NCBI GenBank assembly: GCA_030267565.1
Contig: BRXU01000013.1
Span: forward strand, 1,900,001 to 1,964,000
Reading direction: 5' to 3'
Length of the DNA stretch: 64,000 nt
DNA from: Pleodorina starrii
Taxonomy: Eukaryota > Chlorophyta > Chlorophyceae > Chlamydomonadales > Volvocaceae
Positions within the stretch are counted from its first letter, which is position 1. Each line of letters starts with the position of its first letter. The position numbers were made by a program, and so were the translations under genes. Below, piece after piece: positions 22,211 to 34,478 of this stretch. The notes under the pieces are model-generated. The model was not told where the DNA came from, ran no database searches, and saw only the letters and a program-made list of their open reading frames with translations.

Positions 22211-22786
22211 GCCATCGCAACGCCTTTAGGGAGGGGTATTTAGAGCCCCACTCGGCACTGTTGCCTGTGTGTGCGTTCATATCATGGAGGCACTCCGAGA
22301 CTGGCTGGGGATCATTTATCAATAATATCTCCTTTTTATTCTGCCACAATTGATATAAAGCAGGTTACTGCAGGTCTCACACCTCTCCCGCGCAACTCCG
22401 AATTCAGTCAACACCGTTGGTCATCTCACACACACAAACACATGCAGTTCCGTACCCTCGCGTTCTCCTCTCCTCTCTCCAACAACCGCGCTTGCCGTAC
22501 ACGCCGTACACATATCCACATTTCGAGGCACGCTCAGGTTAGGGCCTTCTCAGCAGCAATCGAGTGGCACACCTCACCTCGTGTGTGCACCACCTCAGCT
22601 GAGCAAAATAATAGTTGGTCACAAAGTAAATATGAGTTTAGACACATACATGCATACACCGGCCATGGGTTGATACAAGGGCATATCACGCAAAGCAGGA
22701 ATGCAGCAAAGCGAAGCGAAGCGCGACGCAGCTTAGCACACCCGTCCAGTAGTAATGCAGTACACATCCGTACACACATAAGAAAG

Positions 22787-22791
22787 TTACA
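22787..22791 (-). terminator. Possible TGTAA polyadenylation signal of PPDK
   Basis: TTACA on the plus strand reads TGTAA on the minus strand, about 585 nt past the PPDK stop. TGTAA is the established poly(A) signal of volvocine algae and long 3' UTRs are common there, but this 5-mer occurs by chance. Confidence 0.35.
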
Positions 22792-23374
22792 GCTGCCATA
22801 CACTGGCAAGCAAAGTGGCTCGTTTCTGCCAGCAGCGCACATCAAATACGGTACGTCCAGGCGTAAGAGAGCAAACAGCACGCGCGCCTTGGCACAGTCG
22901 CCAGATTGGAAACTATGAGCCACTCGCGTAAAGCATAAAGCCACGTGAACACGGGGGACGGCGAATACCGGTACTGCAATACGGCTCCGCGCACACCTTG
23001 AATACACACAGATGTTGGGTCACGAGGGAGGATCACCTCTCCTACAAAACATGACCTCGTGGCAAAACTCGTGCCCGAGCTGTGTTCGCAGGCCCCAAAA
23101 CTAAACCGCTCGCCTAAAATCATAAATCCAACGGCCGCTGCAATGCGCCCGTTACAGCAGCCGCCAAAATCGCACCGCCGTTTTGTACCTTCCGACCACC
23201 GTCCCCGAAGCCCGTTTGTATCACCCACACACCCACGCACGCGCGCTGCTCGAGTGGTGAAACGAGTCACGTCCTCCTCCCCACAACACACGCAAAGGCG
23301 GCGTTACGCAGTCCCTCCCCCACAGTCCCTCTGTCAGTCCCTCTGCTCGCGTCTCTCTGCTGCGGGGTCTGTTT

Positions 23375-26300
23375 TCACTTCTTGCTCTTGGCGCTGCGCA
23401 CGGCCGCCTGTGCCGCCGCCAGCCGTGCAATCGGCACACGGAAGGGGGAGCAGGAGACGTAGTCCAGACCCACCTGCGATTCAACACCCGGACATGGGTC
23501 GGCACCAGTTCACAAGCATGTCAGCATGTCGGCCCCCAGCGACTCAGCTGCAGCGGCGGCACCGACTGCCGGCGGCACCGACTAACCCAGCCACGCAGGC
23601 CACGCGCCCCGCCGAGCCAGCCCATCACCACCCCCGCCCCATCACCACCCCCGCCCCATCACCACCCCCGCCCCATCACCACCCCCGCCCCAACCCCACC
23701 AACCCCCGCCCCATCACCACCCCCGCCCCAACCCCACCACCCCCGCCCTCACCTCGTGGAGGAAGGCCACGGTCTTGGGCTCTCCGCCCTGCTCTCCGCA
23801 AATGCCGATCTTGAGGTTGGGTCGCGTCGCCCGGCCCCTCTCCACGGCGAACTTGATCAGCTCACCCACACCCTCCTGGTCCAGAACCTGCACCCGGGAG
23901 ATTTGCGACAGAGGGCCAGAAACAAGAGGTTTGCCACAACACGCAAGACACAGTCGGCCCGACCGGCCCTTCCCTTCCGCGGTTCCGGAGCCAACCGTAA
24001 CAAGAAACGACGAGTCAAAAAGACGCAAAGTCGGGTCTCGGGGTCTGGTGCTTACTTAGGTTGATTTGTTTACTTGTTTTATGTTTAAATTCGCACCTTT
24101 CGTTGCCGTGTCATAACTGACACGGCAACGAAAGGTGCGGCGAGTATTGAGGGACAGCACGCAAAAATCTTCTTCCTGTTGGCAATCCCATTGGCAAGCC
24201 GCAGAGTGATTTCGCTTACCTGGAATGGGTCGTACGGCAGGATGCCGTTCTCCAGGTACGACGGCAGGAACTTGCCAATGTCGTCGCGCGAGTAGCCGAA
24301 CCTGCGGAAAGAAGGGAGGAGGGGAAGAGAGGGCAGCACACGTCAAGCAGACAGCACGAGACCGGGCGCTGGCTCTCCTTTGCTTCCGGAAAAAAAACCG
24401 TTGTTCGAGCGAGACAGCAGCCCCCCAGCAGCCCCTCAAAGCACACGCCCATCGCTCTCCTCTCCATCCGACCCGTCCGCACAAATCAAAGTCGAAGCCG
24501 CTTCAAGCCACTTTTTCCTCCGGAAAGAAGAGTTCGCTGCATGGCAGCACAGCACAGCACGGCAGCACAGCGCGGCAGCACAGCACGGCAGCGCAGCACT
24601 CACGTCATCTGCGTCAGGTCGTTGGTGCCGAAGGAGAAGAACTCGGCGGTCTTGGCGATGGAGCCGGCCTGCAGCGCCGCGCGGGGCACCTCGATCATGG
24701 TGCCCACACGGTGAGGGACCCGCACACCCGCCTCCTTCATGACCTGCGGCAAGAAGCGCGCCACACACATCAAACAGCACACCATCATCATCATCATCAT
24801 CATCATTCGTTCCTCATCTCGTCCAGATGTCAGGCAACCGCTTGCGTATGTTGTACCGTAAGCGAGCGGAAGTGCGGTGCAGGGCGAGGCGAGGCCGCTC
24901 AGAGCGCCAAGTACCCGAGTGCGCGATGCTGCAAAGGGGCCTGGAAATCCTTGCAGGAGGATGGAAAGCGGGGACGGGACAGAGCACGCAAAGGGCCGCG
25001 TCGCGAGTCGCGCGCGAGCACGCGAACCCACAGCCCCCCGTGCGCCCTCCCTCGATCGTTCCCTCAAAATCCCCAACAAGCCTCGACGCTCAGAAACCTC
25101 CAAACCTCAAATTAAGCTCACCTGCTCCGCCACGCGGCGCACCAGCTGCTCCTGGTTCTTGAGCTCCGCTGCCGTACCCACCAGGGGCACCATGACGTCC
25201 AGCTGTACGGCACCACCCGACTGCTGAACCCGTACGGCAGCCTCAAACATGGCGCGGACCTGCCCGGGAGGGGACAAGAACCCGGGGGAGGACACGAGTA
25301 GCGGGGGGAGGGGGGTAAGGAATCAAGATGAGGCCGGGAAGGAGAGGAAGTGGCAGGGGTGGTGGCGGGGGCGTGTGACAGGGGAGGAAAATGGGAGGAG
25401 GAAAGGGACAAGCCAACGGAGAATGGGTGCCACCCCACGCCACCTCACCCCAGCCCACTTGCAACAATAGTTTCGCGCTCGTTTCTCGATTATCATCCCG
25501 TCGCTTCGCTTGGCCCTTTGATTGACTGCATTGTGTGCCTCGGCAGCCCCTCTCGCTTCCTTCCCTTCCCTTCCCACTCTTCCCTTCCCTTCTCTTCCCT
25601 CCCCACCCCTCCCTCCCTCCCTGACCTGCATCTCGGTGATCTCCGGGTAGGTGATGCCCAGGCGGCAACCGCGGAAGCCCAACATGGGGTTCACCTCCTG
25701 AAGCTTCTCAATGGTGCTGTACACCTCGTCCACAGAGATACCCGCATCGCGAGCCAGCGCCTCGCACACCTGCAACACGCGCATGTATGTGTGGGCGCGT
25801 GTGTGTGTATGGGGAGGCGGGGGGCAGGAGGGAGGGAAAAGGGTGCGTGTGAGGGCGGATGGATTGACATCATCGGGAGGGAGGTCCGAGGAGAAAGAAA
25901 GTACGGCGGAACGGTACGATGCGGGCCAGTAGCAGCCAACAACAGCAAGCGCAGCGCAGCCCAGCCAGGACAGACAGACAGCAGCCCGGCTGCTCTCATT
26001 GAGTCAAAAGACTGAAGAAGCCCCCCAAAGGGAAGGTCCGGGGGGCCCTCCGAGCACTGATACCTACGTCGGTCATCTCGCCATCCGGCAGGAACTCGTG
26101 CAGCGGCGGGTCAAGCAGGCGGATAGTCACCGGCAGGCCGCTCATGGCCTTCAGGATGCCCTGTGGGAGAGGGCGAACAGAGGCGATAGAGCGTAAGCAA
26201 CGTCACGTCACGACGCGTGCAGTGCAGTGCTGCGCAGCACTGCGCTCTCCCAAGGGGTGCTCTCCGAGCCACTGCACTGCACTGCAAGGCGATTCAAAAC

Positions 26301-29300
26301 ATTCACAGCCAGCCTCTCCCCATTCCCATCCACAAAATGCCCGTCAAGCCTTCAGTCAGTCTGATATGGAAACCGCTTCAACAGCCCCCACGGCCCCACC
26401 CGCCCACCCACCTCGAAGTCCTCCCGCTGGAAGGGCAGCAGATCCGCGAGAGCCTTGAGGCGGGCCTCCTTCGTCTGCGGGGGGGCGGGATTGCCGGGTC
26501 GGGAAGGCAAGGGTTGAGTTGGGATGGGTAGGGTATGTGTCGGGGGTTGGGTTGGGTTTCGGAGAGCCCTGGAGGTCCGTAGGGTGTGGCGCGCTGCATC
26601 GAGTTCTACATCAAAAATACCGTACTGGCAGACATTCGCCCCCCACTGCCTCCCGCCCCTTCGGCCAATGCGGGTACCGCACACAAGCTAACACGGAGGT
26701 CAATGTAAAACGGATGCCGCCCCCCCCGGGCACATGACCCCCACCCCCACCCCCACCCCCCGGTAACGTAACGTGATTACCTGCGCGACAATCATGCGGC
26801 GCACGGTGGCGATGCGCTCCTCGCTAGCGAAGAACATGTGCTCGGTACGGCACAGGCCAATGCCCTGTGTACGGCAGAGAGATCCACCGCGTCGGGGGGT
26901 CAACATCGATATCAGCAACGGGGCGGCAGCTGTAGTTATTTCAGCAAAGCCAACCACAACGATAGCGTAACAACAAAAACAGCACTAGGTAGCTAGGCAG
27001 TTAGGTAGCTAGGTAGGTAGCTAGGTAGCTAGGTAGCTACGGACCTCGAGTGAGCGAGCAATGGTATCAGCGCGCGGACACTGCATCACAGCAGCCCTTT
27101 GAACAAACAACAGTACAGCATACGGCAAATAACGCCGTACCTCAGCGCCGAACTTGCGGGCCTCCTCCGCGTCCTCGGGCGTGTCGGCGTTGGTCAGCAC
27201 CCCCAGCCGCCGCCGCGCGTCCACCCAGCTCATAAACTTGCCAAGGTCCCCGGCAAGCTCCGGAGGCGCCAGCGGCTGCTTGCCGCGAATGATCTCGCCA
27301 GTGGAGCCGTTGAGCGAGATGAAGTCGCCTTGGCGGATCTCGTGGCCGTTGATGCGAGCGATCTTGTTGTGCTCGTCCACCTGCAGTACGACAGTACGAC
27401 ACGGCGGTCAAGTCACGCGCGGCCGGCGATAAGACGAAGGACGGCCGCCGCCCCGCCGCCCCGCCCCGCCCCGACAACAACCACCAACATCCCGGGCGGC
27501 ATCGCCTCGCCTGCTCGGTCAAACTTCCCAGAAACTTCAAAACAGTTTGAACACAACGCTCCACTTCCGCAACGCTCCCCTCCCCATTACGGATCGGCCA
27601 CCAGTCCCAAACCCACCGCAACCCAACCCACCGCAACCCAACCAACCGCCCCGAAACCAACCGCAACCAAACCAACCGCAACCCCCACCTGCAGGTCCGG
27701 GCAGCCGGTGATGCAGGGCTTGCCCCAGCCGCGCGCCACCACCGCGGCGTGGCTCGTCATGCCGCCCAGCTGGCACAACACTCCCTCAGCAGAGTACATG
27801 CCCTTGACGTCCTCCGGGCTCGTCTCGCGGCGCACCAGCACCACCGGCAGGCCGCTGCTCTTCCAGGCCTCCGCATCCTCCGCGGAGAACACCGCCTGGC
27901 CCACGGCCGCACCCGGGGAGGCGGGCAGGCCTGCGGGTCGGGTCGGGTCGGGACACGACGGGGGGAGAAGGATGGAGAGTTGGTTTCGGTTGCGGGAGGA
28001 GGGTTGCGGGTTGCGGGAGGAGGGTAAGGGTGGCGGAAGGAGGGTAACAAACCAACCCACACGCACACACACGCACCGGTGCCCAGGACGTCTCCCTTGT
28101 AGGCATCCTCGTCCGCGAACTGCGGGTGCAGCAGTTGGTCCAGGTGGCCGGGCTCCACCATCATCACCGCCGTGTCGATGTCCACCAGACCCTCGTCCAC
28201 CAGCTCGACGGCGATGCGCACCGCGGCGGCGCCCGTGCGCTTCCCGGAGCGGCACTGCAACATGTACAGCTTGCCCTCCTGGACAGTGAACTCAATGTCC
28301 TGCGACAGAGAAAGAGTTGGGAGTTGGAAGTTGGCGGTTGGAAGTTGGCGATGAAGTGAACGAGCGATGCGTGGAGGCGAGAGGAGGACACCGCGCCGCC
28401 GCAATGTCGAGCCCCGTGTCGCTTGGCGGGCTGGCGCCTAACCGCCCGCCAGTCAGCAGTCGACCCACCCACCCACGCGCCCACCCACTCAACCAACCCC
28501 CGGGCTGAGCTCACCCGCCCCAAAACCCTAAGACCCAAGTAAAACCACTCCGCCGGGATACCAACCCGAGCCGTACTGCTCCGTGCCGTACCTTCTGGCT
28601 ACGGTCCACACTTTCCCTTCCCTTCCTTGCGGTTCCCTCTTCTCTCACCCACCTCACGAACCCCGCCCCTTGGGCTGAGGGTACCCAACCCGACCCGCCC
28701 CACAACCCGCCCCTCCCCACCCCCCTCCCCACCTGCATGTCCTTGTAGTGCTTCTCCAGCAGTGCGCAGTTGTCAATCAGCTGCTGATAGGCGCCCGGCA
28801 GAGTGCGAGCCAGCGTCTCAATGGGCTCCGGAGTGCGGATACCAGCCACCACGTCCTCACCCTGGGGAGGGGGGAAAGGGGAGGAGGGGAGGAGGAGGGG
28901 AGAAGGGGGAGAGGTTGTGCACACGTGCAATGCGAGGCAAGTGGGAGGGGAGGGAAGGCGAGCGCGGCGCGATGTGGCGCAGCGCGATGTGGTGTGTACG
29001 TGTGTTGCGGTGAGACAGAAAGTGGTGGTCAATGCCGGAGGACAAGATGGGAGGGCAAGGAGGGAGTCCAGGGAGGGAGTCCAAGGAGGGAGCAGACCCA
29101 GACCGAGACCCGGCGCAAATGCGAGTACATCCTCCACGCTGGACCGTGTCGTACAGTGCAGTACAGTGCCGCCATGTCGTACCTGGGCGTTGATGAGGTA
29201 CTCGCCGTACAGCTTGCGCTCGCCCGTCGAGGGGTTGCGAGTGAAGCACACTCCGGTGCCGCTCGTAAGGCCCATGTTGCCAAAGGCCATGGCCTGGACA

Positions 29301-32108
29301 TTGACCGCCGTGCCCTTGAGGCCGGTGATGCCATTCACGGAGCGGTACACGTCGGCCCGCTCGCTCTGCCAGCTGTCGAACACGGCGTAGATGGCCAGAC
29401 GCAGCTGCTCATACGGGTCCTCGGGGAAGATCTGCACGAGGTGAGGTGGGAGGGGAGGGGCGCGTGTGGTGAGCGTGTGGTGAGCGTGTGGTGAGCGGGA
29501 GGCGAGAGAGGCAGACAGGCAGACACGGGAACATCTGCGGGAGGAGAGGCGCACACACACACACATACAAGCACACAAGGAAGAGAGTGCCGCTTGGCTG
29601 GGATTGGCATGTAGGAGGGGGGAGGGGGGAAGGGCTCGAATTCCGGCTGCAGGGAGCTGTGCTGCGCTGTGCTGCGCTGTGCTGCGCTGTGCTGCGCTGT
29701 GCTGTGCTGAGCTGCGGGCGCTCACCTTGCCCAGGGACTTGTAGACCTCCTTGTAACGGCCCACCAGGAGCTTCAGGTCGGCGGCGGTGAGGGCAGTGTC
29801 CTCCGACACGCGGCGCTCGGCCTGGACGAGCAAGACAGGCGGGAGGGAGGGAGAGGGAGGGAGAGAGGGAAGGAGGGAGGGGGATGTAAATCCAGTGATG
29901 TGGAATCTTTACTCCAGTTCGGGGGGGCTGCAACCACTAGACGGCCTTTCTCCGCGTCTTCCCTCCACCACGCCCGCCGTCTTCCCGCCCGCCCGCCCGC
30001 CCGCCTGTCGTACCTTGAGACGCTCCAGCTGGTCCTCAAAGAGGTGGTGCGGAATGCCCATCACGACATCGCCGTACATGTCCAGGAAGCGGCGGTACGC
30101 GTCATACGCGAAGCGCTCGTCGCCGGAGCGCTTCGCCAGACCCGCGGCGCAGGTGTCGTTGAGACCCAAGTTGAGGACCGTGTCCATCATACCGGGCATG
30201 GAGACCTGGAGCGGGGATTTCGGCGGGCCGAAAAAAGAGGGACGGGGAGCGGGTGGTGGTGAGGGTGGTGGTGGAGGTGGTTACGAAAAGAGGGCCCGGG
30301 ACGAGTGGGCCGGGATGTTCTCTCCCGATCCGCGATCGCGCAGCCGCAAGGACCACCCCAAAGCCGACGGACCGAGAGGAAAGAGCCAGAGGTGGCCTCC
30401 CGCCATCAGTAGCCCAGCACCGACCAACTCGACTAACTTCAACCAACCCCCGCTCAAATGCGGTACTTGTCGCCGGCCGCCACGCCCATCTACTTCCTGG
30501 TGGCTGTTGGGGTCAATCCCCCTGGCAGGCGGTCGCACAATCCCATACGTGTGCACGGGGCCGTAGACTCTCTCGCGCCCTCATCAGAGGACGCCGTGCT
30601 TTGAACACCCAGCGCGCGAGAGAGCCAGTCCAGGCAACGCGCCGCATTCACGCGGACGACACCGGGCTTCGGAGCGCGAAGCGTGTGTGCCCACCCACGC
30701 CCACACCCACCCTGCTTGTCCCCAGCAACCCTCGCCTAGATGCCCAGGTAGGGCCCTCCAGCTCACACACACACAAACACTCATACACACATATACACAC
30801 ACAAATGCCACTGGGCCTCCCCTGCTGCCTGCCAACTCACCCCACGCCGCCCCGCAGCACAACCACTCACCACCAGCCCCGCCCCGCCCCGCCCCGCCCC
30901 GCCCCGCCCCGCCCCGCCCCGCCCCGCAGCACAACCACCACACCAGGCCGCACAACCCCAAGGTTGCCACACCGCACCCCTTGCCGCCCCGCAGCGCAAG
31001 GCTCTGGATCTCACCGCGGCTCCGGAGCGGACCGACAGCAGCAGCGGCGCGGATGCGTCGCCCAGGCGGCAGCCCATCTCCGCCTCCACCGTCCGCAGAC
31101 CCGCCAGCACCTCCTCCCAGCAGCCATCCGGCAGCGTGCGGCCTTCGCTCGCGAACAACATCAACCGAACAAGCAAATGCCAACACAACAGTGCAACAGA
31201 AAACCGGACGGGATGAAAGGCGTAAAATGGATTAGTAATGTTCCTCTTCGCGGTGCAATTTATCCATGTTGCCTTGCAGTTCTAGCAATCACCAGGTTAT
31301 ACATTTCTCACTAGGAACGAGTTGTGGTATTTCAGGTACTGTGCGCTTAACGCCATGAAGGTCGAGATCGGAAGGGCAAGCGGGCGGGCTCGCTCTCACC
31401 GTTCTCATGGAACTCGGCGCAGGTGTCCGTGGTGATGGTCAGGCCGGGCGGCACGGAGAGGCCGATGCGGGACATCTCCGCAAGGTTGGCGCCCTTGCCG
31501 CCCAGCTGTTTGTTCGGCGCGCGGGAAAGGCACGGGAGGGTCGCTCGTCAGCCAACGGACACTGCCAACCCGCGAAGGGAAACCGACCCGTGGACCGAAG
31601 CCGAGACACCGACGCCATGAGCAGGCGCAAGCATTCCCATCACATCCCCAAATCAAAATGAATTCCGAGCAGGCGAAGGGCCCAAGCCATTTCCTGCTCT
31701 TACCAGCTGCTTCATGGACGCATCGCCCTGGCTCTTGGTCTTTCCAAAGGTGTACACCCTCTGTAAAGAAACAAGTCAATGCTGTCAATTGCGGCTGTCC
31801 GTTATCAGCAGAGGCGAAGGGCGAGGAAAAACGCGTTTTTTTAATGCTAAGCCGACCTGCGACTGAACCATGGTCGCTGTATCCACGGTCGCCGCTGATG
31901 GAATGACGCGATCAGTCCTCAGCTTTGGCTGGAACTGCTTGTTCAGCAGGCCGGACGACAGGGCTCCTGGTTGCTGCTCCGCGCTTCGCGCCGCAGCCGT
32001 CTTCCGACGGACGGGACCCTGCGCCCTTAGAGGCGGCGCGACTACCTTGCCAGCCGCTAGCGGCAGCGATCCACATCCCGCTGGGGAGTGAAGAAGGTGT
32101 TTCTGCAT
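23375..32108 (-). CDS. Pyruvate,phosphate dikinase, chloroplast precursor
   Basis: Interconverts pyruvate + ATP + Pi and PEP + AMP + PPi. Twenty exons: 32108-31857, 31760-31704, 31505-31400, 31142-31015, 30205-30014, 29821-29726, 29431-29183, 28861-28733, 28299-28077, 27930-27689, 27380-27141, 26864-26781, 26474-26412, 26160-26068, 25769-25626, 25259-25122, 24743-24604, 24301-24220, 23887-23753, 23473-23375; 963 residues, the normal length of a plastid precursor. Residues 1-84 are a Ser/Ala/Arg-rich transit region. The ATP-grasp part has [12 protein letters not shown] and [20 protein letters not shown]. The swivel has [18 protein letters not shown] with catalytic H538 and the regulatory-type T536. 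The PEP-binding barrel has [17 protein letters not shown] and CGEQGGEP. The protein ends [18 protein letters not shown]. Every junction keeps phase. Met80, just before the mature start, could begin an untargeted form. Introns carry many simple repeats. Confidence 0.96.
23622..23752 (+). repeat. Minisatellite in PPDK intron 19, 17-bp unit
   Basis: Tandem ATCACCACCCCCGCCCC units, some truncated, reach to the exon boundary at 23753. On the coding strand this is a G-rich tract right after the splice donor. Confidence 0.8.
24092..24139. repeat. Perfect inverted repeat in PPDK intron 18, 22-bp arms, 4-nt loop
   Basis: Arm 1 (24092-24113) and arm 2 (24118-24139) are exact reverse complements separated by TAAC. 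Ends read CGCACCTTTC and GAAAGGTGCG. It lies inside the intron 23888-24219, so the hairpin would form in the PPDK pre-mRNA. Confidence 0.93.
24540..24600 (+). repeat. GCAGCACAGCAC-type repeat in PPDK intron 17
   Basis: Imperfect GGCAGCACAGCAC repeats abut the donor side of the exon ending at 24604. Simple sequence. Confidence 0.7.
24780..24807 (+). repeat. (ATC)n microsatellite in PPDK intron 16
   Basis: A run of ATC triplets (eight or nine copies) lies about 40 bp upstream of the exon beginning at 24743 on the minus strand. Confidence 0.8.
26219..26285. repeat. Palindrome and inverted repeat in PPDK intron 13
   Basis: A perfect 20-bp palindrome (26224-26243, centred on GCGC) is nested in a longer GCAGTGCAGTGC ... 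GCACTGCACTGC inverted repeat. It is intronic. Confidence 0.75.
26985..27043 (+). repeat. GGTAGCTA tandem repeat in PPDK intron 11
   Basis: Seven or so imperfect TAGGTAGC units form a local AT-richer patch. Simple sequence, no other signal. Confidence 0.8.
27598..27690 (+). repeat. CAACCCAACC-type repeat in PPDK intron 10
   Basis: Degenerate AACC/CAACCCAACC units run up to the exon boundary at 27689. Reads G/T-rich after the donor on the coding strand. Confidence 0.65.
29655..29714 (+). repeat. GCTGTGCTGC tandem repeat in PPDK intron 6
   Basis: Five or six 10-bp units GCTGTGCTGC lie between exons 6 and 7 of PPDK. Confidence 0.8.
30875..30928 (+). repeat. (CCCCG)n microsatellite in PPDK intron 4
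   Basis: About ten CCCCG units. The coding strand therefore carries a GGGGC array able in principle to form G-quadruplexes. Confidence 0.85.
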
Positions 32109-34478
32109 TTTTGGCACTATCCAAAAGTAGGGAAGCTTGCCTCTCAAGCGCACGCGCACGTCTACAATGCAGGTACTTAAATATTACGTATCGCAGAAGA
32201 AAAATATTCGGAAATGCCTAAACCAGCGTTTACAACGGCTTCTTATTATGTTGTCGTACAGTCATTGAAGAGCGAGTCGCTTCCCAAAACCCTTGCTTTT
32301 CAACCCGGCCACAGCGCGCTACGCCTTTCGCATTTGAGTAAGGTGGCACTTAACGACGCATTTCACGGTCTCAGATGCCTTATCGAGGCTGCCCGAGCCT
32401 TTGCTGGCATATGCGGTCCCGTTAGGACCTAGTCCGCAGCGCGCGAGTTTCCGCGACATCGACGATCAAGACAGCACGCACTGATAGCCAGTAGAAACTC
32501 AGTGCTCCACGTCGCTACGAAGACGAGCAGCTGGGAAGAGGAAACGGGTAGTAGGTGGTTGCCCTAACCGCCAGCACCAAACGGCAACTTTGACTTTCAA
32601 AGGCGGTACACGTCCGTTTTTTGCTGAAACCCGCGGGAGCTGCCCCCTGCCCAACCCCTGCAAAGCCCCACTCCTCCCCGCCCGCTGCACCAAAAGCTTT
32701 TATTCCTGCGGAAGCGTCTTTTGTATACGATGCATCTGGCTGAAGGAGACGCGCGCGCGATCAAAAAACGCACGAGGGCCCCCTGGGGGAGGGCCACGTG
32801 TCCTCAGCGCTGGCTGAAACCCAGCTGCGACCCAGCTGCGACTGAAACCTTCCCCCAAAAGGCTGCAAATATAAATAAAATCTCCTCTATTTCTATTTCA
32901 TTAATTTCACATTGATTTCGAGTTTCACTGGATTTGGCTGGCCTGTCCCAGCCTTCAAAAAAAAGGACCAGACAAGCTTTGTCCCTGTCAACAGGAGATT
33001 CGGTTCGGGGCACTGCTGGAGTGACGCCTCGCGCTGGGACTGTCCATACTCCCGCACGCCGCCCGGGGTGGGGCCGTGCCCCGATCCGTCTAAAAGTACA
33101 CCATACACGGCCACAGGAGCCCATCGCCGCCCACAAATCGCGGCAAACAAACCACCACGGCGGCAGGCTGCAACAACATTCTCAACCCCAACCCTCCCAC
33201 ACCTTAGCAGCACCTGCGAAGATAATAACGATGCCTCTTGCCTTGCGTGCGCGCTCTTTTCCCTCTTCTTCCCTCGATTGGAAACCCAATGCACCGCATC
33301 ATCTTGCCGCTAATCTCTCAACTTTCTCCTTCGCGCCATGATGTGGCAGCAAAATTCTTTCACAGCCTTGTACGACAATGGTGGAAACAGCATGCGGGCG
33401 GGCTCAGCGCACGGCTCAGACCCATTCGCGACCCAACGCGACGCAATCACGCAAATAAAAAATGTCATCAACTTTCGAACAACGATACCATACATTTCGG
33501 CATGAGCGCTCCTCGGACAAACGCGACTGTTGCGGCCCCGGCCCCGACCTTAACCGGGGCCGTCGTGCGTGCCGAGTTCGAGGCCGTTCGAGGCCGTTTC
33601 TGCGGCGTCGCGCACAGGCCACCCCCGACCAGCCCGCGAGGCCTCCCCACCCTGCCTAGCCGCCTCGCTCTCTTCCCAAACACCCCAACAAACACACGCG
33701 CAGCGTAAAAAACACGACACGTAACCAAACCCGCACCCGCACCTTGCACGTCACTGCCCCCTCCCCCAGCTTCCAGCTCCATCCCATCCCAAAAAGTTCA
33801 GCACTGAAGGCACAGTTCGGAACTCCACTGAGGGGTACTGAGGGGTACTGAGGGGTAACGGCGGGAGCAGTTTCTGCCGCTCCGCGCTGCACTGGAAAGC
33901 CGACATCCCCTTGTGCTCCGACCCCGATCTACGGGCCGGGCCGACTAAACAACGACCTGGGTCCTAGGACCTTGCGACGCAACGGGGCATTTCCCTGCCC
34001 GGGCTTGGGCTAGGGGGCTGAGGTGCAGGGAGCCACCCAGGACCGGACACATCCCCCGGGAGAAATCGCCTTTAATGACCTCCCTCCCCGCTTCGATCCT
34101 GAGGCCGGCCCGGCGTGGAGTGATGCGCCTGCCTGCCTGCCAGGGATTACCCCAGAACCCAGCAGCAGCAGGCAGCGGGCCGCCCTTTCCCCCTTTCCTT
34201 TCCCACCACCGCCAGCCCGTCGCCCTGCTGATGCGCGGGGCGCCCCGGCCGGCGCCCTTGCCGCCGCAGGGGAGCAGCACCACACCCAGCCGTTGCCACG
34301 CAAGCGATGGAAACAGCGTCCGCAACACATCGCGTGCGGATTTCGGCCCTCGGGGGGGGGCGCCGCAGGCCCTCGGAGGCCGCTGCACTGCGTCCTGCCC
34401 TCCCCTCCCCTCTCCTCTCCTCCGAAAAGGCGGCCGCAGCTCCTCAAAGGGGTTGCTCAGCTCAGCTCAGCTCACAGC
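32109..34478. other. PPDK upstream region / ELIP 3' flank, no gene seen
   Basis: Both neighbours are on the minus strand, so the PPDK promoter lies at the left side and the 3' UTR of the ELIP-like gene at the right. An AT-rich patch with TATAAATAAAAT sits at about 32869-32883. No conserved protein, exon chain or RNA gene was found. Open frames here look non-coding. Confidence 0.5.

Larger units (their letters stand above)
21891..23374. other. PPDK 3' flank with inverted repeat
   Basis: Downstream of PPDK on the minus strand. It contains the hairpin at 22155-22210 and a possible polyadenylation signal at 22787-22791. No protein-coding exon chain was recognised. The open frames (for example 22271-22918 +) have no family resemblance. 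Confidence 0.5.

Noticed and set aside
23622..23752. Regularly spaced repeats considered as a CRISPR-like array
   Set aside because: Units are contiguous 17-bp tandem repeats with no unique spacers, inside an intron of a nuclear gene.
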